Source: Burkholderiales bacterium RIFCSPLOWO2_12_FULL_61_40
GTDB taxonomy: Bacteria > Pseudomonadota > Gammaproteobacteria > Burkholderiales > Burkholderiaceae_C
Assembly (NCBI GenBank): GCA_001770935.1
Contig: MESI01000001.1
Location: 1-64,000, forward strand
DNA: 64,000 bases
Reading direction: 5' to 3'
Each line of letters starts with the position of its first letter. Position 1 is the stretch's first letter. Below, in pieces: positions 8,804 to 16,629 of the stretch. Below the pieces are notes generated by a model, which worked only from the letters and a program-made list of their open reading frames with translations, searched no databases and was not told the origin of the DNA. Position numbers and translations under genes: made by a program.

Positions 8804-9217
8804 TTAAAGTTTGACGTTGGTGCGAAGCAAAGCTGTTCTCAATTCGCGAATTGCAGGTATTGAAACATCCACCTTTTGAACCGCCAGGTCGAACGATGAG
8901 CCTGGCCTGATGCTGGTTGGCAGTATCTTTTTTGCGGGATTCGCAGTGGGGTACGTGCCCTGACCCGGACACATGCGAACGGAAAACCCGAATTCTTCGA
9001 GTACGCCTTTCGCATACAACTCCGCCAATTGTTGAAACGTCACGAAGGCTGAGCGTTTAACTTCTTTGAACCCTGGCTCACGGATGTCACGAACGATCTC
9101 GAATTTTCCAAGCGTATCTCGCTGCGTATTGGTAAACGGATGCAGCAGATAAGTCTGACGAACCCCATTCTTTTTGGACACCCGCGTGTGCTCGACGGCG
9201 ATATCAGTTAACAGCAT
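8804..9217 (-). CDS. Hypothetical protein of the accessory island
   Basis: A 137-residue protein starting at ATG 9217 behind a GAGG ribosome binding site. It begins MLLTDIAVEHTRVSKKNG, has a mixed charged body with FVTFQQLAELYAKGVLEEFGF and ends RTALLRTNVKL. No signal peptide, membrane segment or catalytic motif was recognised. It is transcribed towards the helicase pair, and the small alanine-rich gene follows almost immediately. The body could be a small DNA-binding or regulatory fold, but I do not recognise it. Its position between the island genes and the right repeat makes it part of the transferred segment. Confidence 0.55.
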   Translation of the reverse strand: MLLTDIAVEHTRVSKKNGVRQTYLLHPFTNTQRDTLGKFEIVRDIREPGFKEVKRSAFVTFQQLAELYAKGVLEEFGFSVRMCPGQGTYPTANPAKKILPTSIRPGSSFDLAVQKVDVSIPAIRELRTALLRTNVKL

Positions 9218-9368
9218 ATTGTTTTCCTCACTTTTTCAAACCAAGCCACTGGGGAACCGATGGCCCTTGAGATGCGAGGTGCTCGACATGGGCAACCCTC
9301 ACCCTGAGGGCAAGGACTTTAACTGAACGACAGCAAATGGCAGAACCAACACCTGGACGCGGATCGGC

Positions 9369-9422
9369 GCAGTATTTATGCGGGCGGAGCAGCTGAATAG
9401 CCGTACAAGCGCTCGGGGGCCA
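9369..9422. repeat. Right direct repeat of the accessory island (native 3' end of the HD-GYP-like gene)
   Basis: Partner of 4971-5024, with 42 of 54 positions identical and a 14-base perfect core. Here the sequence is the functional end of the reading frame (APERLYGYSAAPPA and stop at 9376). Several of the differences in the coding part change only the third base of codons, as expected from two homologous gene ends that diverged under coding constraint rather than from a recent duplication. Confidence 0.7.
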
Positions 9423-10556
9423 GGCGTTTGAGCATGGCCTTGTCACTCACGCATTCCACAATGGCGAATCCGGCTTGCCCGGTATCGTGGCGCACTGTCT
9501 TGGCGACCGGGTGGCCCGCCGTGTCCGTGATGGAGGCGACGATGGGTGCGCGGGCGTTGGCGGTCCGTTGGACCACCACCCCAACTCGCCCGAGGCCAGC
9601 CGCACAAAATCCCCCGGGGGATAAATGCCGAACTCCTTGATCACGGCCGTGGACAATGCGCCGCCCTTGTCCTCCCTGTACAACTGGGTGATGGCCTCCT
9701 TGGGCAGCAGCGGAGCGCGCAAGGCGCGGGGGCTGATTTTTGCCATGAACACGTCGGCCACCCGCAGGGCAACGGCCATTTCGGAGAGGTCTTTTCGCCC
9801 TGCGGGGTAACCGGTGCCTTCCGCGCACTCGTGGTGCTGCGCAATCGCGCCCAGCCAGTCCGCATTGGTGACGCCGTTTTTTTCTAAAAGCTCTACCGCC
9901 TGCAACGGATGCTCGTGCAGCACCGCGCGTTGCTTGTCCCGCATGGGGGTGTCCTGCCCGGCCATTTGGCCCTGCAGCTCGAAAATCGTCATGTTCATGG
10001 TGAGTGCCGCCTTGACCAGACTCATCATGGATTCCTGGGGCCAATGCAAATGGCGGGAGATCAGCACCCCCACCATGGCCGTATGGATGGCATGGGTGTA
10101 GCCATAGTAAAAATGCTGGGCGTTGTCCTGGCGCACCGAACGGTAAATGGCGATGTCCGGGTTGATGTCAAAAATCTCGATGAGGTGCAGCGCAAAGGCA
10201 TGCAGGCGCGCGGGGAAATCGGGTGCACTCGCCAGATCGGTCAGCAGGGCCTTGAGTTCTTCCGTCGTCTGGTCCCACAGCGCAAAGACACTCAGCATTT
10301 TGCCCATGGACTTGAGGGGATCGCACCCCGAAATCAACAGTCCGCTGACCTTCTTGGCCTCTGCTGCTGCTGCCACCGCCGCCCTCACCTCTTCCTCCTC
10401 GACAAAGGCACCCCGCAAAAGCAGGGCATCCAACAGGTGCTGATCTACAAGCACATGGCCCTTGGCCAACAGCAAGTGGCAATGTTCATCACGCACATTC
10501 CACGGCAATTCGAGGCCCAGCCGGACTTGGGCGCGAGGCAGTCTGAGGAGTTTCAC
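9376..10556 (-). pseudogene. HD-GYP-like domain protein, frameshifted near its C-terminus
   Basis: The protein starts at GTG 10556 behind GGAGG. It reads MKLLRLPRAQ and an N-terminal DUF3391-like region, then an HD-GYP-like domain (about residues 140-310). The GYP half is intact (IAQHHE, EGTGYPAG, RVADVFMAKI). The position of the catalytic HDxGK dyad reads TMNMTIFE, so the metal-binding HD pair is absent and phosphodiesterase activity is doubtful. After SGELG the frame breaks at the C run 9579-9582. Read with one extra C, it continues as VVVQRTANARAPIVAS to SDKAMLKRLAPERLYGYSAAPPA. The product as written instead ends at 9447 with an unrelated tail. The shift could be real decay, a phase-variable tract or a sequencing error. 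Its 3' end is the probable integration target of the adjacent island. Confidence 0.8.
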
Positions 10557-10672
10557 GCGGGCATCGCCTCCAGCGGAATCTACACACCGACACCACCAAC
10601 GCTACACCAACGCAGACTCCGTCTTTTTTCAGTTTAGCCCTATCACCCTGGTTTGGATAGCACTTTTCGCGG

Positions 10673-12520
10673 CTAAAACGCCTCTTCGGGAAAGGATGCA
10701 CAGGTGGCATCCCGCGTCTGCACCACACCAAGCCAAGCACCAATTTTGGGTAGCTCGTAGTGGAAGAAATACTGCGCGGCCCCCAGGCGGCCCTGGGTCT
10801 GCATCTGGGCACGCTGCGGGTCCGCACCCAAAGCCGCCATTGCCACGTCCAGCCAGATCCAGGCCAGCACCGTGTGGCCGAAGGCTTGCAGATAGGGCAC
10901 GGCGTTGGCTAGCGCTTCCCCTGGGTTGCCGGTGGACCAGGCCAGTTGGGTGGCCGTGCCGATGTCTTTCAAGGCTTTGCCAAGCGCTTGTGCATGCGCT
11001 TCCAATCCAGGAACGCCTGCGGCGCGGGCCATGGTGGCGCCCATGCGGCTGGCCAGCAGTTGCAGGCCGCGGCCCTCCTCCATCAGGACCTTGCGGCCCA
11101 GCAGGTCCATGGCCTGGATGCCATGGGTGCCTTCGTGGATCATGTTCAGGCGGTTGTCGCGCCAGTACTGCTCCACCGGAAAGTCCCGCGTGTAGCCATA
11201 GCCGCCGTGCACCTGGATAGCCAGCGAGTTGGCCTCCAGGCACCACTCGCTGGGCCAGCTTTTGGCAATCGGGGTCAAGACCTCCAGCAGCAGCCGCGCC
11301 TCGTCCGCCGCCTGCCCGCCAGCCGTGTGGTGTTCATCCACCAGGCGGGCGCAGTACAGCTCCAGCGCCAGTGCACCTTCGCCGTAGGACTTTTGCGCCA
11401 GCAGCATGCGTTTGACATCGGCGTGTTCGATGATGCGGGTTTGGGGTTGCGATGCGTCCTTGCCACCCGCACCCACGGGCCGGCCCTGCGGCCGGTTTTT
11501 GGCGTAGTCCAGCGAGGCGTAATAACCCGCCAGGCCCAGCATGGTGGCGGCAATGCCCACACCGATGCGGGCCTCGTTCATCATGTGGAACATGCACTGC
11601 AGGCCCTTGCCGGGCTGGCCCACCAAATAACCCACAGCGCCCGCAGTGCCTTCCACCGGGAACTTGCCTTCGCCAAAATTCAGCAAGGTGTTCGTGGTGC
11701 CGCGCCAGCCCAGCTTGTGGTTCAGCCCGGCCAGCGCCACGTCGTTGCGCACGCCGGTCAGTTCACCCTGCGCATTCACCATTTTTTTGGGCACCACAAA
11801 CAGGGAAATACCCCGGGTGCCGGGCACCAGCTTGCCCTCTGCATCGGGGATTTTGGCCAGCACCAGGTGGATGATGTTTTCGGTGAGTTCGTGTTCGCCC
11901 GAGGAAATCCACATCTTGTTGCCCTTGAGGCGGTAGCGTGGGCCCAGGGCATCAGACGCGTAACCCTCACCGTCCGGCACGGCGCGGGTGGCCACATCCG
12001 ACAGGCTGGAGCCCGCCTGCGGCTCGCTCAGGCACATGGTGCCCGACCAGCGGCCGGAGAATTCGTTTTGGGCAAACACCTCTTTTTGCAAGGCCGTGCC
12101 ATGCGCCATCAGCAGATTGGCATTGCCCGTGGTCAACATGCCGGAACCGATGCTGACACTGGCGCAAGCAAAAAAACCGTTGGCCGCCGCCTCCACGCTG
12201 TAGGGCAGTTGCATGCCGCCCATTGCGTAGTCTTGCGCCGCGCTGAGCATGCCCGATTCGGCGTAGGCCTTTTGCGCATCCAGCGTGGCCGCAGGCAACA
12301 CCACCCGCAGGCTCCCATCGGGTTCGGTCACCGTATGGGGCTCCTGTACATCCACCAGCCGGTTGAACGGTGCGAACTTGTCCCGCGCAATACGCTCGCA
12401 GGTGTCGAGCACAGCGTCAAAGGTTTCACGCGAGTGGTCCGCAAAACGTTCCCGTTCGGCCAGGGCGGCGGTGTCGAGCCAGTCGTGGAGCAGAAAGTCG
12501 ATGGTGGTGCGTAGCGTCAT
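10673..12520 (-). CDS. Acyl-CoA dehydrogenase, DmdC-like large form
   Basis: A 615-residue FAD-dependent acyl-CoA dehydrogenase that would introduce the alpha-beta double bond into an acyl-CoA thioester and pass electrons to ETF. The order is that of the long form: a short N-terminal extension, the N-terminal helical domain, the FAD/substrate beta domain (MCLSEPQAGSSLSD, WISSGEHELTENI), the C-terminal helical domain with GYGYTRDFPVEQYWRD, and an extra C-terminal domain of about 120 residues. The likely catalytic base is the glutamate in MIHEGTHGIQ. Family members include 3-methylmercaptopropionyl-CoA dehydrogenases and broad fatty acyl-CoA dehydrogenases; the substrate cannot be read off. The gene stands alone between the HD-GYP-like gene and the AAA ATPase pair, but its function matches the beta-oxidation genes a few kilobases away. 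Confidence 0.9.
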   Translation of the reverse strand: MTLRTTIDFLLHDWLDTAALAERERFADHSRETFDAVLDTCERIARDKFAPFNRLVDVQEPHTVTEPDGSLRVVLPAATLDAQKAYAESGMLSAAQDYAMGGMQLPYSVEAAANGFFACASVSIGSGMLTTGNANLLMAHGTALQKEVFAQNEFSGRWSGTMCLSEPQAGSSLSDVATRAVPDGEGYASDALGPRYRLKGNKMWISSGEHELTENIIHLVLAKIPDAEGKLVPGTRGISLFVVPKKMVNAQGELTGVRNDVALAGLNHKLGWRGTTNTLLNFGEGKFPVEGTAGAVGYLVGQPGKGLQCMFHMMNEARIGVGIAATMLGLAGYYASLDYAKNRPQGRPVGAGGKDASQPQTRIIEHADVKRMLLAQKSYGEGALALELYCARLVDEHHTAGGQAADEARLLLEVLTPIAKSWPSEWCLEANSLAIQVHGGYGYTRDFPVEQYWRDNRLNMIHEGTHGIQAMDLLGRKVLMEEGRGLQLLASRMGATMARAAGVPGLEAHAQALGKALKDIGTATQLAWSTGNPGEALANAVPYLQAFGHTVLAWIWLDVAMAALGADPQRAQMQTQGRLGAAQYFFHYELPKIGAWLGVVQTRDATCASFPEEAF

Positions 12521-12689
12521 GGGGCGAATTGTTGCCCAGTTCTGCGCTTTGGAGGTGTCGGCCTTGTCGTCTTGGAGACCCTGTCCAAGCAGCCGACAAA
12601 CTGCTGGTCAGCCAGCGCGATCCGGCGATGGACGGGCTATCCGCACAGGTGTTGCCGCAGGCTGCGTGAGTTGGGACCGGAACCAGAAT

Positions 12690-12772
12690 TGCATCATTGG
12701 ACGATGCTAATATGCAAATATAGATGCATTGTCATAGTAACTATGGACGCTTATAGAATGCATAATTGGACG
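12690..12772 (+). promoter_or_regulatory. Promoter and direct-repeat operator candidate for the DUF4143 ATPase gene
   Basis: A strikingly AT-rich stretch before the ATPase contains TTGTCA (12729-12734), a 17-base spacer and TATAGA (12752-12757), a good sigma70-type promoter. It is bracketed by two copies of a 14-mer differing at one base, TGCATCATTGGACG (12690-12703) and TGCATAATTGGACG (12759-12772). The second copy overlaps the expected transcription start, as an operator would. Confidence 0.5.
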
Positions 12773-12797
12773 CAATTTTTCAGCACCCACCCCCACC

Positions 12798-14045
12798 ATG
12801 ACCACCTCTGCCGCGCTCATTGCCCGCCACCTGGCCCCCCGAGTGCAAGAGTCTTTGCAAGACACTCCCGCCGTGCTCGTCAATGGCCCGCGCCAGTGCG
12901 GCAAAACCACGCTCGTGCGGCAGTTTGCCGACGGCATGCGCTACTTCACACTGGATGATCCGGGCGTGCTTGCCGTCGCACAACAAGACCCCCTGGGGTT
13001 CGTGCGCAAACTTGACCGCGCCATCATTGATGAAGTTCAGCGCGCGCCGCAACTCATGCTGACACTCAAGCTGGTCATTGACCAGGATCGCCGCCCCGGC
13101 CGCTTCCTGCTGACCGGCTCAGCCAATCTGCTGGCATTGCCGCAGATCGCCGACAGCCTGGCCGGGCGCATGGAGATTCACACGCTGTTGCCACTGTCGC
13201 AAGCAGAACTGCAAGACAGGCCAAGCGACTTTCTGCAGCGCGCCCTCGCACAAGACTGGCCCATCAGCCACCCTGCCTGGACCATTCCCTCCATCGGCGG
13301 CAAGGCTGACCTGGTCGAACACGTCCTGGCCGGCGGCTACCCCGAAATGCGCCAGCGCACCACCGCCGTCAGGCGCCAAGCCTGGGCACGCAACTACATC
13401 CAGACCTTGGTGGAGCGGGACGTGCGCGACATTGCGCAAATTGAACACCTGAGCCAGATTCCCCGCTTGCTCGACGTTGCCGCAGCCCATTGCGGTCAGC
13501 TTTTCAACGCCTCTCAAACAGGTGGGCAACTCACTCTGGACACCCGCACGCTGGAAAAGTACCTCGGTATTCTCGAAAAACTCTTTTTGATTCAGCGCTT
13601 ACCGGCCTGGGGCCGCAACGAACTGGGCCGCCTGATCAAGACCCCCAAGCTGCACTTTCTGGATGCCGGCTTGCAAGCCACCTTGACCCGGCTAACGCCC
13701 GAGTTGCTATTCACCGAACGCACCCGCTGGGGCGCCACACTCGAAACCTGGGTGCATGCCGAGCTGCGTAAAGTGCTGACGCTCAGCCCCGAACCGTGGT
13801 ACCTCTCCCACTACCGCGACAAAGACCAGGTGGAGGTGGATTTCGTGCTCGAATCGCCCCAGCGCGACATCATTGGCATCGAAGTCAAGGCGTCCGCCAC
13901 CGTACAAGCGCAGGACTTCAAGGGCCTGCGCAAGCTTCAAAGCCAGACCGGCACCGCTTTTATCACCGGCATCGTGCTCTATGACGGCACCCATGCCCTG
14001 CCATTTGGCGACGGCCTCTGGGCCATCCCTCTTTCCGCACTCTAA
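12798..14045 (+). CDS. AAA ATPase with C-terminal DUF4143 domain
   Basis: A 415-residue protein of the widespread AAA_14/DUF4143 type. The P-loop is NGPRQCGKTTLV (about residues 30-41), Walker B is DRAIIDEVQRAP and the sensor region is LTGSANLLALP followed by LAGRMEIHTLLPLS. The C-terminal DUF4143 part ends in VEVDFVLE and IGIEVKAS. The D and ExK arrangement there is that of a PD-(D/E)XK-like fold. The biological role of the family is not well established; members occur in variable genome regions. The gene has its own AT-rich promoter region. It converges on a second ATPase gene, and the two stop codons share the four bases CTAA at 14042-14045. Confidence 0.88.
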   Translation: MTTSAALIARHLAPRVQESLQDTPAVLVNGPRQCGKTTLVRQFADGMRYFTLDDPGVLAVAQQDPLGFVRKLDRAIIDEVQRAPQLMLTLKLVIDQDRRPGRFLLTGSANLLALPQIADSLAGRMEIHTLLPLSQAELQDRPSDFLQRALAQDWPISHPAWTIPSIGGKADLVEHVLAGGYPEMRQRTTAVRRQAWARNYIQTLVERDVRDIAQIEHLSQIPRLLDVAAAHCGQLFNASQTGGQLTLDTRTLEKYLGILEKLFLIQRLPAWGRNELGRLIKTPKLHFLDAGLQATLTRLTPELLFTERTRWGATLETWVHAELRKVLTLSPEPWYLSHYRDKDQVEVDFVLESPQRDIIGIEVKASATVQAQDFKGLRKLQSQTGTAFITGIVLYDGTHALPFGDGLWAIPLSAL

Positions 14046-15199
14046 AAACAGGTGAGCAGTTTGCGCCGGTCTAGCCAGACTTTGCGCACAAAAGGGTCGG
14101 CAACGGTGTAGATGCCATGGCCGGGGCGGGCGATGAGGTTGGCGCTGATCATTTTGTCCGCCAGGTTTTGCACCTGCGGGGGTTGCACGGGGCCGCCGGT
14201 GCGCTTGGCGTAGGCGGCCAGCGCCTCTTCCCCAAACAGGCCGGAGACGCCCTCTTCGCTGCCTTCGGCAATGCGGGCAAAGATGGCCTGGCCCAGCTCG
14301 CCAAATTCTTCAATGGCGTGTAGTTCCACATCCGCAGCCACCGAGGCCAGTGTGGCACAGATGATGGGGAAGGCCTGATCCGCAGGGGCTTGCGCTGTTT
14401 GCAGTTGCACCAGGGCTTTGAGTAGTTCTTCCGGCCGGTGGCCCATGGCCTGAAACCCGGCCCACGCCACGTCCAGGCTGGGCAGCACCACGCCGGGCGT
14501 GCTGGCGATGCGATCTAGCTGCCACTGCACAAAGTCTTGGCCCAGCACCTGGTAGGCGGTGGTAAGCGCACCAGTGAATGGCTGGGAACGGCGGGTGGCC
14601 ATGTCGGTAATGAGCGACTTGTGTGAACCGGTACCCAGAAACAAAAAGTGGCCGGGTGTGCCAGGCCTGGAGTTGACGGCATCGCGCGCGGCCTTGAGGG
14701 CATGCAAAAGGCTGGAGCCGTCTTCGGTGCCCAGAGCTTGCTGGACTTCGTCCACGATGAGCACCACGTTGACCTGCGCCTTGGCCACCAGTTCGGCAAA
14801 GGCCTGCGCCAGCGTGGTACCGCTGGCCGTGCCCAGTGTGTCAAGCTGAAAGCCCAAACTTAGGCCTGCCGCGCCCAGGTTGAACCCTTTGAAGCGTTGC
14901 AACAAGCTGGAGCCAGGCGTTTGCAACTGCTGCAGCGTGGTGCGCACAGCGTCCAGCACCAGCGTGGCGGGGCTTTTGCTGCGGTCCGCCCACAGGTCCA
15001 CATAAATGACCAGGGCGCCCTTCGCTTCAAGCGCAGGAACCAGGTCTTGGCGTAAAAAAGTGGTTTTCCCCACGCGGCGTATGCCGGACAAAAAGACGCC
15101 AGAGCGCACGTTCATGTGCAGAGGCGAAGGCTGGAGCAGTTGCTGCGCCATCTGGTCTGCATAGGTCTTGCGGTGGAATACAGCATCTGCAGCGGTCAT
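14042..15199 (-). CDS. AAA family ATPase (archaeal-ATPase-like)
   Basis: A 385-residue ATP-binding protein. The P-loop is SGIRRVGKTTFLRQ (about residues 37-50), Walker B is NVVLIVDEVQQAL (about 143-155) and a sensor-like segment is LFLGTGSHKSL. The C-terminal third looks like a winged-helix or helical domain (ADKMISANLIARPGHGIYTVADP), typical of this ATPase group. No nuclease motif is obvious. It is convergent with the DUF4143 ATPase gene and shares its last bases with it. Whether the two act together is unknown. The function is not recognised beyond ATP hydrolysis. Confidence 0.82.
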   Translation of the reverse strand: MTAADAVFHRKTYADQMAQQLLQPSPLHMNVRSGVFLSGIRRVGKTTFLRQDLVPALEAKGALVIYVDLWADRSKSPATLVLDAVRTTLQQLQTPGSSLLQRFKGFNLGAAGLSLGFQLDTLGTASGTTLAQAFAELVAKAQVNVVLIVDEVQQALGTEDGSSLLHALKAARDAVNSRPGTPGHFLFLGTGSHKSLITDMATRRSQPFTGALTTAYQVLGQDFVQWQLDRIASTPGVVLPSLDVAWAGFQAMGHRPEELLKALVQLQTAQAPADQAFPIICATLASVAADVELHAIEEFGELGQAIFARIAEGSEEGVSGLFGEEALAAYAKRTGGPVQPPQVQNLADKMISANLIARPGHGIYTVADPFVRKVWLDRRKLLTCF

Positions 15200-15288
15200 G
15201 TTTAGCCTCGTTTAGTCATTACTGATAATTATCAGTTTCAGATAAACAGGTGTAAAGCAATTTCTTTCTGCCCCACTGCATTTGCAAT

Positions 15289-15324
15289 AAAAAAGCCGCG
15301 AAGCCCTTACGGAATCTGCGCGGC
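15289..15324 (-). terminator. Rho-independent terminator candidate behind the thiolase gene
   Basis: Read on the minus strand, GCCGCG (15324-15319), an 18-base loop and CGCGGC (15300-15295) are followed by six T residues. It sits about 50 bases after the thiolase stop. The hairpin lies within the interspersed repeat copy B, so the repeat tail appears to serve as the terminator. Confidence 0.55.
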
Positions 15325-15345
15325 CAGCTACTTAATTTGTAGCAA
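15289..15345 (-). repeat. Palindromic interspersed repeat, copy B
   Basis: On the minus strand the copy reads TTGCTAC, a 7-base loop, GTAGCTG, then GCGCAGATTCCGTAAGGGCTT. It matches the family order seen at 41.4 and 43.8 kb (palindrome, GCGCA, ATTCC, AAGGGCT). It is intergenic, between the thiolase and AAA ATPase genes. Confidence 0.65.
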
Positions 15346-15375
15346 TTTGCGATGCTGTGCCGGTGCGGCCCAGGC

Positions 15376-16551
15376 TTACAGCACCTCAAAAATCCCCGCT
15401 GCGCCCATGCCGCCACCGATACACATGGTCACGCAGACGCGTTTGGCGCCACGGCGTTTGCCTTCGATGAGGGCGTGGCCGGTCAGGCGCTGGCCGCTCA
15501 CACCGTAGGGGTGGCCCACGGCGATGGCGCCACCGTTGACGTTCAGGCGGTCGGCGGGGATGCCCAGCTTGTCACGGCAGTAGAGCACTTGCACGGCGAA
15601 GGCTTCGTTCAGCTCCCACAGGTCGATGTCGTTGACGGAGAGGCCCAGGCGTGCCAGGGCTTTGGGGATGGCAAACACCGGGCCAATGCCCATTTCGTCT
15701 GGCTCGCAACCCGCGACCGCAAAGCCCAGGAAACGGCCCAGGGGCTGCAGGCCCTTTTTCTCGGCCAGGGTTTCGCTCATCAGCACCATGGCGCCGCCAC
15801 CGTCCGAAAACTGGCTGGCGTTGCCGGCCGTGATCAGGCCGCCAGGAACGGCGGAGCGCAAACCGCTGATACCCTCTTTGGTGGTGCCGTCGCGGATGCC
15901 TTCGTCGTTGCTAACGGTGACTTGTTTGGTCATCAGGCCCATGACCTTGTCGGCCACGCCCATGGTGACGGTGATGGGCGCAATCTCGGCCTTGAACAGA
16001 CCGGCTTCCAGCGCGGCGCTGGCGCGTTGCTGGCTGGCTGCGCCGTATTCGTCCATGGCGTCGCGGCTGATGTTGTAGCGCTTGGCCACGTTCTCGGCGG
16101 TTTGCAGCATGTTCCAGTAGATCTCGGGCTTGTTCTTGACCAGCCAGGGGTCGGTCATCATGTGGGTGTTCATTTCTTGCTGCACGCAAGAGATAGCTTC
16201 CACCCCGCCAGCCACATAAATGTCGCCTTCGTTGGCGATGATGCGCTGTGCCGCCAGAGCGATGGTTTGCAAACCGGACGAGCAAAAGCGGTTGACCGTC
16301 ATGCCCGACACGGTGACGGGGCAGCCGGCGCGCAATGCCGCCTGGCGTGCGATGTTGGCACCGGTGGCGCCTTCGGGTGTGGCGCATCCCATGATGACGT
16401 CGTCCACCTCGCCCGCGTCGATGCCTGCGCGCTTAATGGCGTGCTCTACGGCGTGTCCACCCAGGGTGGCACCGTGGGTCATGTTGAAAGAACCTTTCCA
16501 GCTCTTGGCAAGCGGGGTGCGGGCGGTAGAAACGATTACAGCTGAGGTCAT
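15376..16551 (-). CDS. Acetyl-CoA C-acyltransferase (thiolase)
   Basis: A 391-residue thiolase that cleaves 3-ketoacyl-CoA with CoA to give acetyl-CoA and a shortened acyl-CoA, or runs the condensation. ATG 16551 is chosen because the protein then begins [15 protein letters not shown] and has AGGAAG just upstream; the frame is open further but unlike any thiolase. The nucleophilic cysteine is in [10 protein letters not shown], the histidine in [10 protein letters not shown] and the second catalytic cysteine in [11 protein letters not shown]. It follows the M20 peptidase and FadB genes on the same strand and should supply the last step of beta-oxidation. A terminator formed by a repeat lies just behind it. 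Confidence 0.95.
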   Translation of the reverse strand: MTSAVIVSTARTPLAKSWKGSFNMTHGATLGGHAVEHAIKRAGIDAGEVDDVIMGCATPEGATGANIARQAALRAGCPVTVSGMTVNRFCSSGLQTIALAAQRIIANEGDIYVAGGVEAISCVQQEMNTHMMTDPWLVKNKPEIYWNMLQTAENVAKRYNISRDAMDEYGAASQQRASAALEAGLFKAEIAPITVTMGVADKVMGLMTKQVTVSNDEGIRDGTTKEGISGLRSAVPGGLITAGNASQFSDGGGAMVLMSETLAEKKGLQPLGRFLGFAVAGCEPDEMGIGPVFAIPKALARLGLSVNDIDLWELNEAFAVQVLYCRDKLGIPADRLNVNGGAIAVGHPYGVSGQRLTGHALIEGKRRGAKRVCVTMCIGGGMGAAGIFEVL

Positions 16552-16629
16552 GGTCTTACTTCCTAAAATATTGGGGACAGATCCTGCCGCTGCACGACTG
16601 CGGTCTGTTCCACAAGGCTTCAAAACAAT

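Larger units (their letters stand above)
4978..9422. mobile_element. Candidate genomic island of about 4.4 kb inserted at the 3' end of an HD-GYP-like gene
   Basis: The segment is bounded by 54-bp imperfect direct repeats, is visibly more AT-rich than the flanks and uses codons rare in the neighbours (TTA, ATA, AGG, CTA). It contains cargo only: a helicase gene coupled to a DUF2290-like gene on the plus strand and two small genes on the minus strand. The stretch 5025-5531 before the helicase holds no gene I can support. The stretch 8318-8585 between the two gene pairs is likewise without a convincing gene. No integrase, transposase or inverted terminal repeats were seen, so it may be a decayed or trans-mobilised element, or a block exchanged by homologous recombination. 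Confidence 0.5.

Noticed and set aside
8802-8972. Upstream extension of the small Ala/Lys-rich gene to ATG 8972
   Set aside because: This part overlaps the 137-residue gene in another frame and reads as arbitrary sequence. GTG 8795 behind AAGG is a better start.
9296-9310. Hairpin CCCTCA-CCC-TGAGGG near the right end of the island
   Set aside because: Short stem without T tract; could be chance in this composition. Not a convincing terminator or recombination site.
16552-16623. Upstream start of the thiolase
   Set aside because: The added residues do not resemble thiolases, and AGGAAG precedes the internal ATG at 16551.
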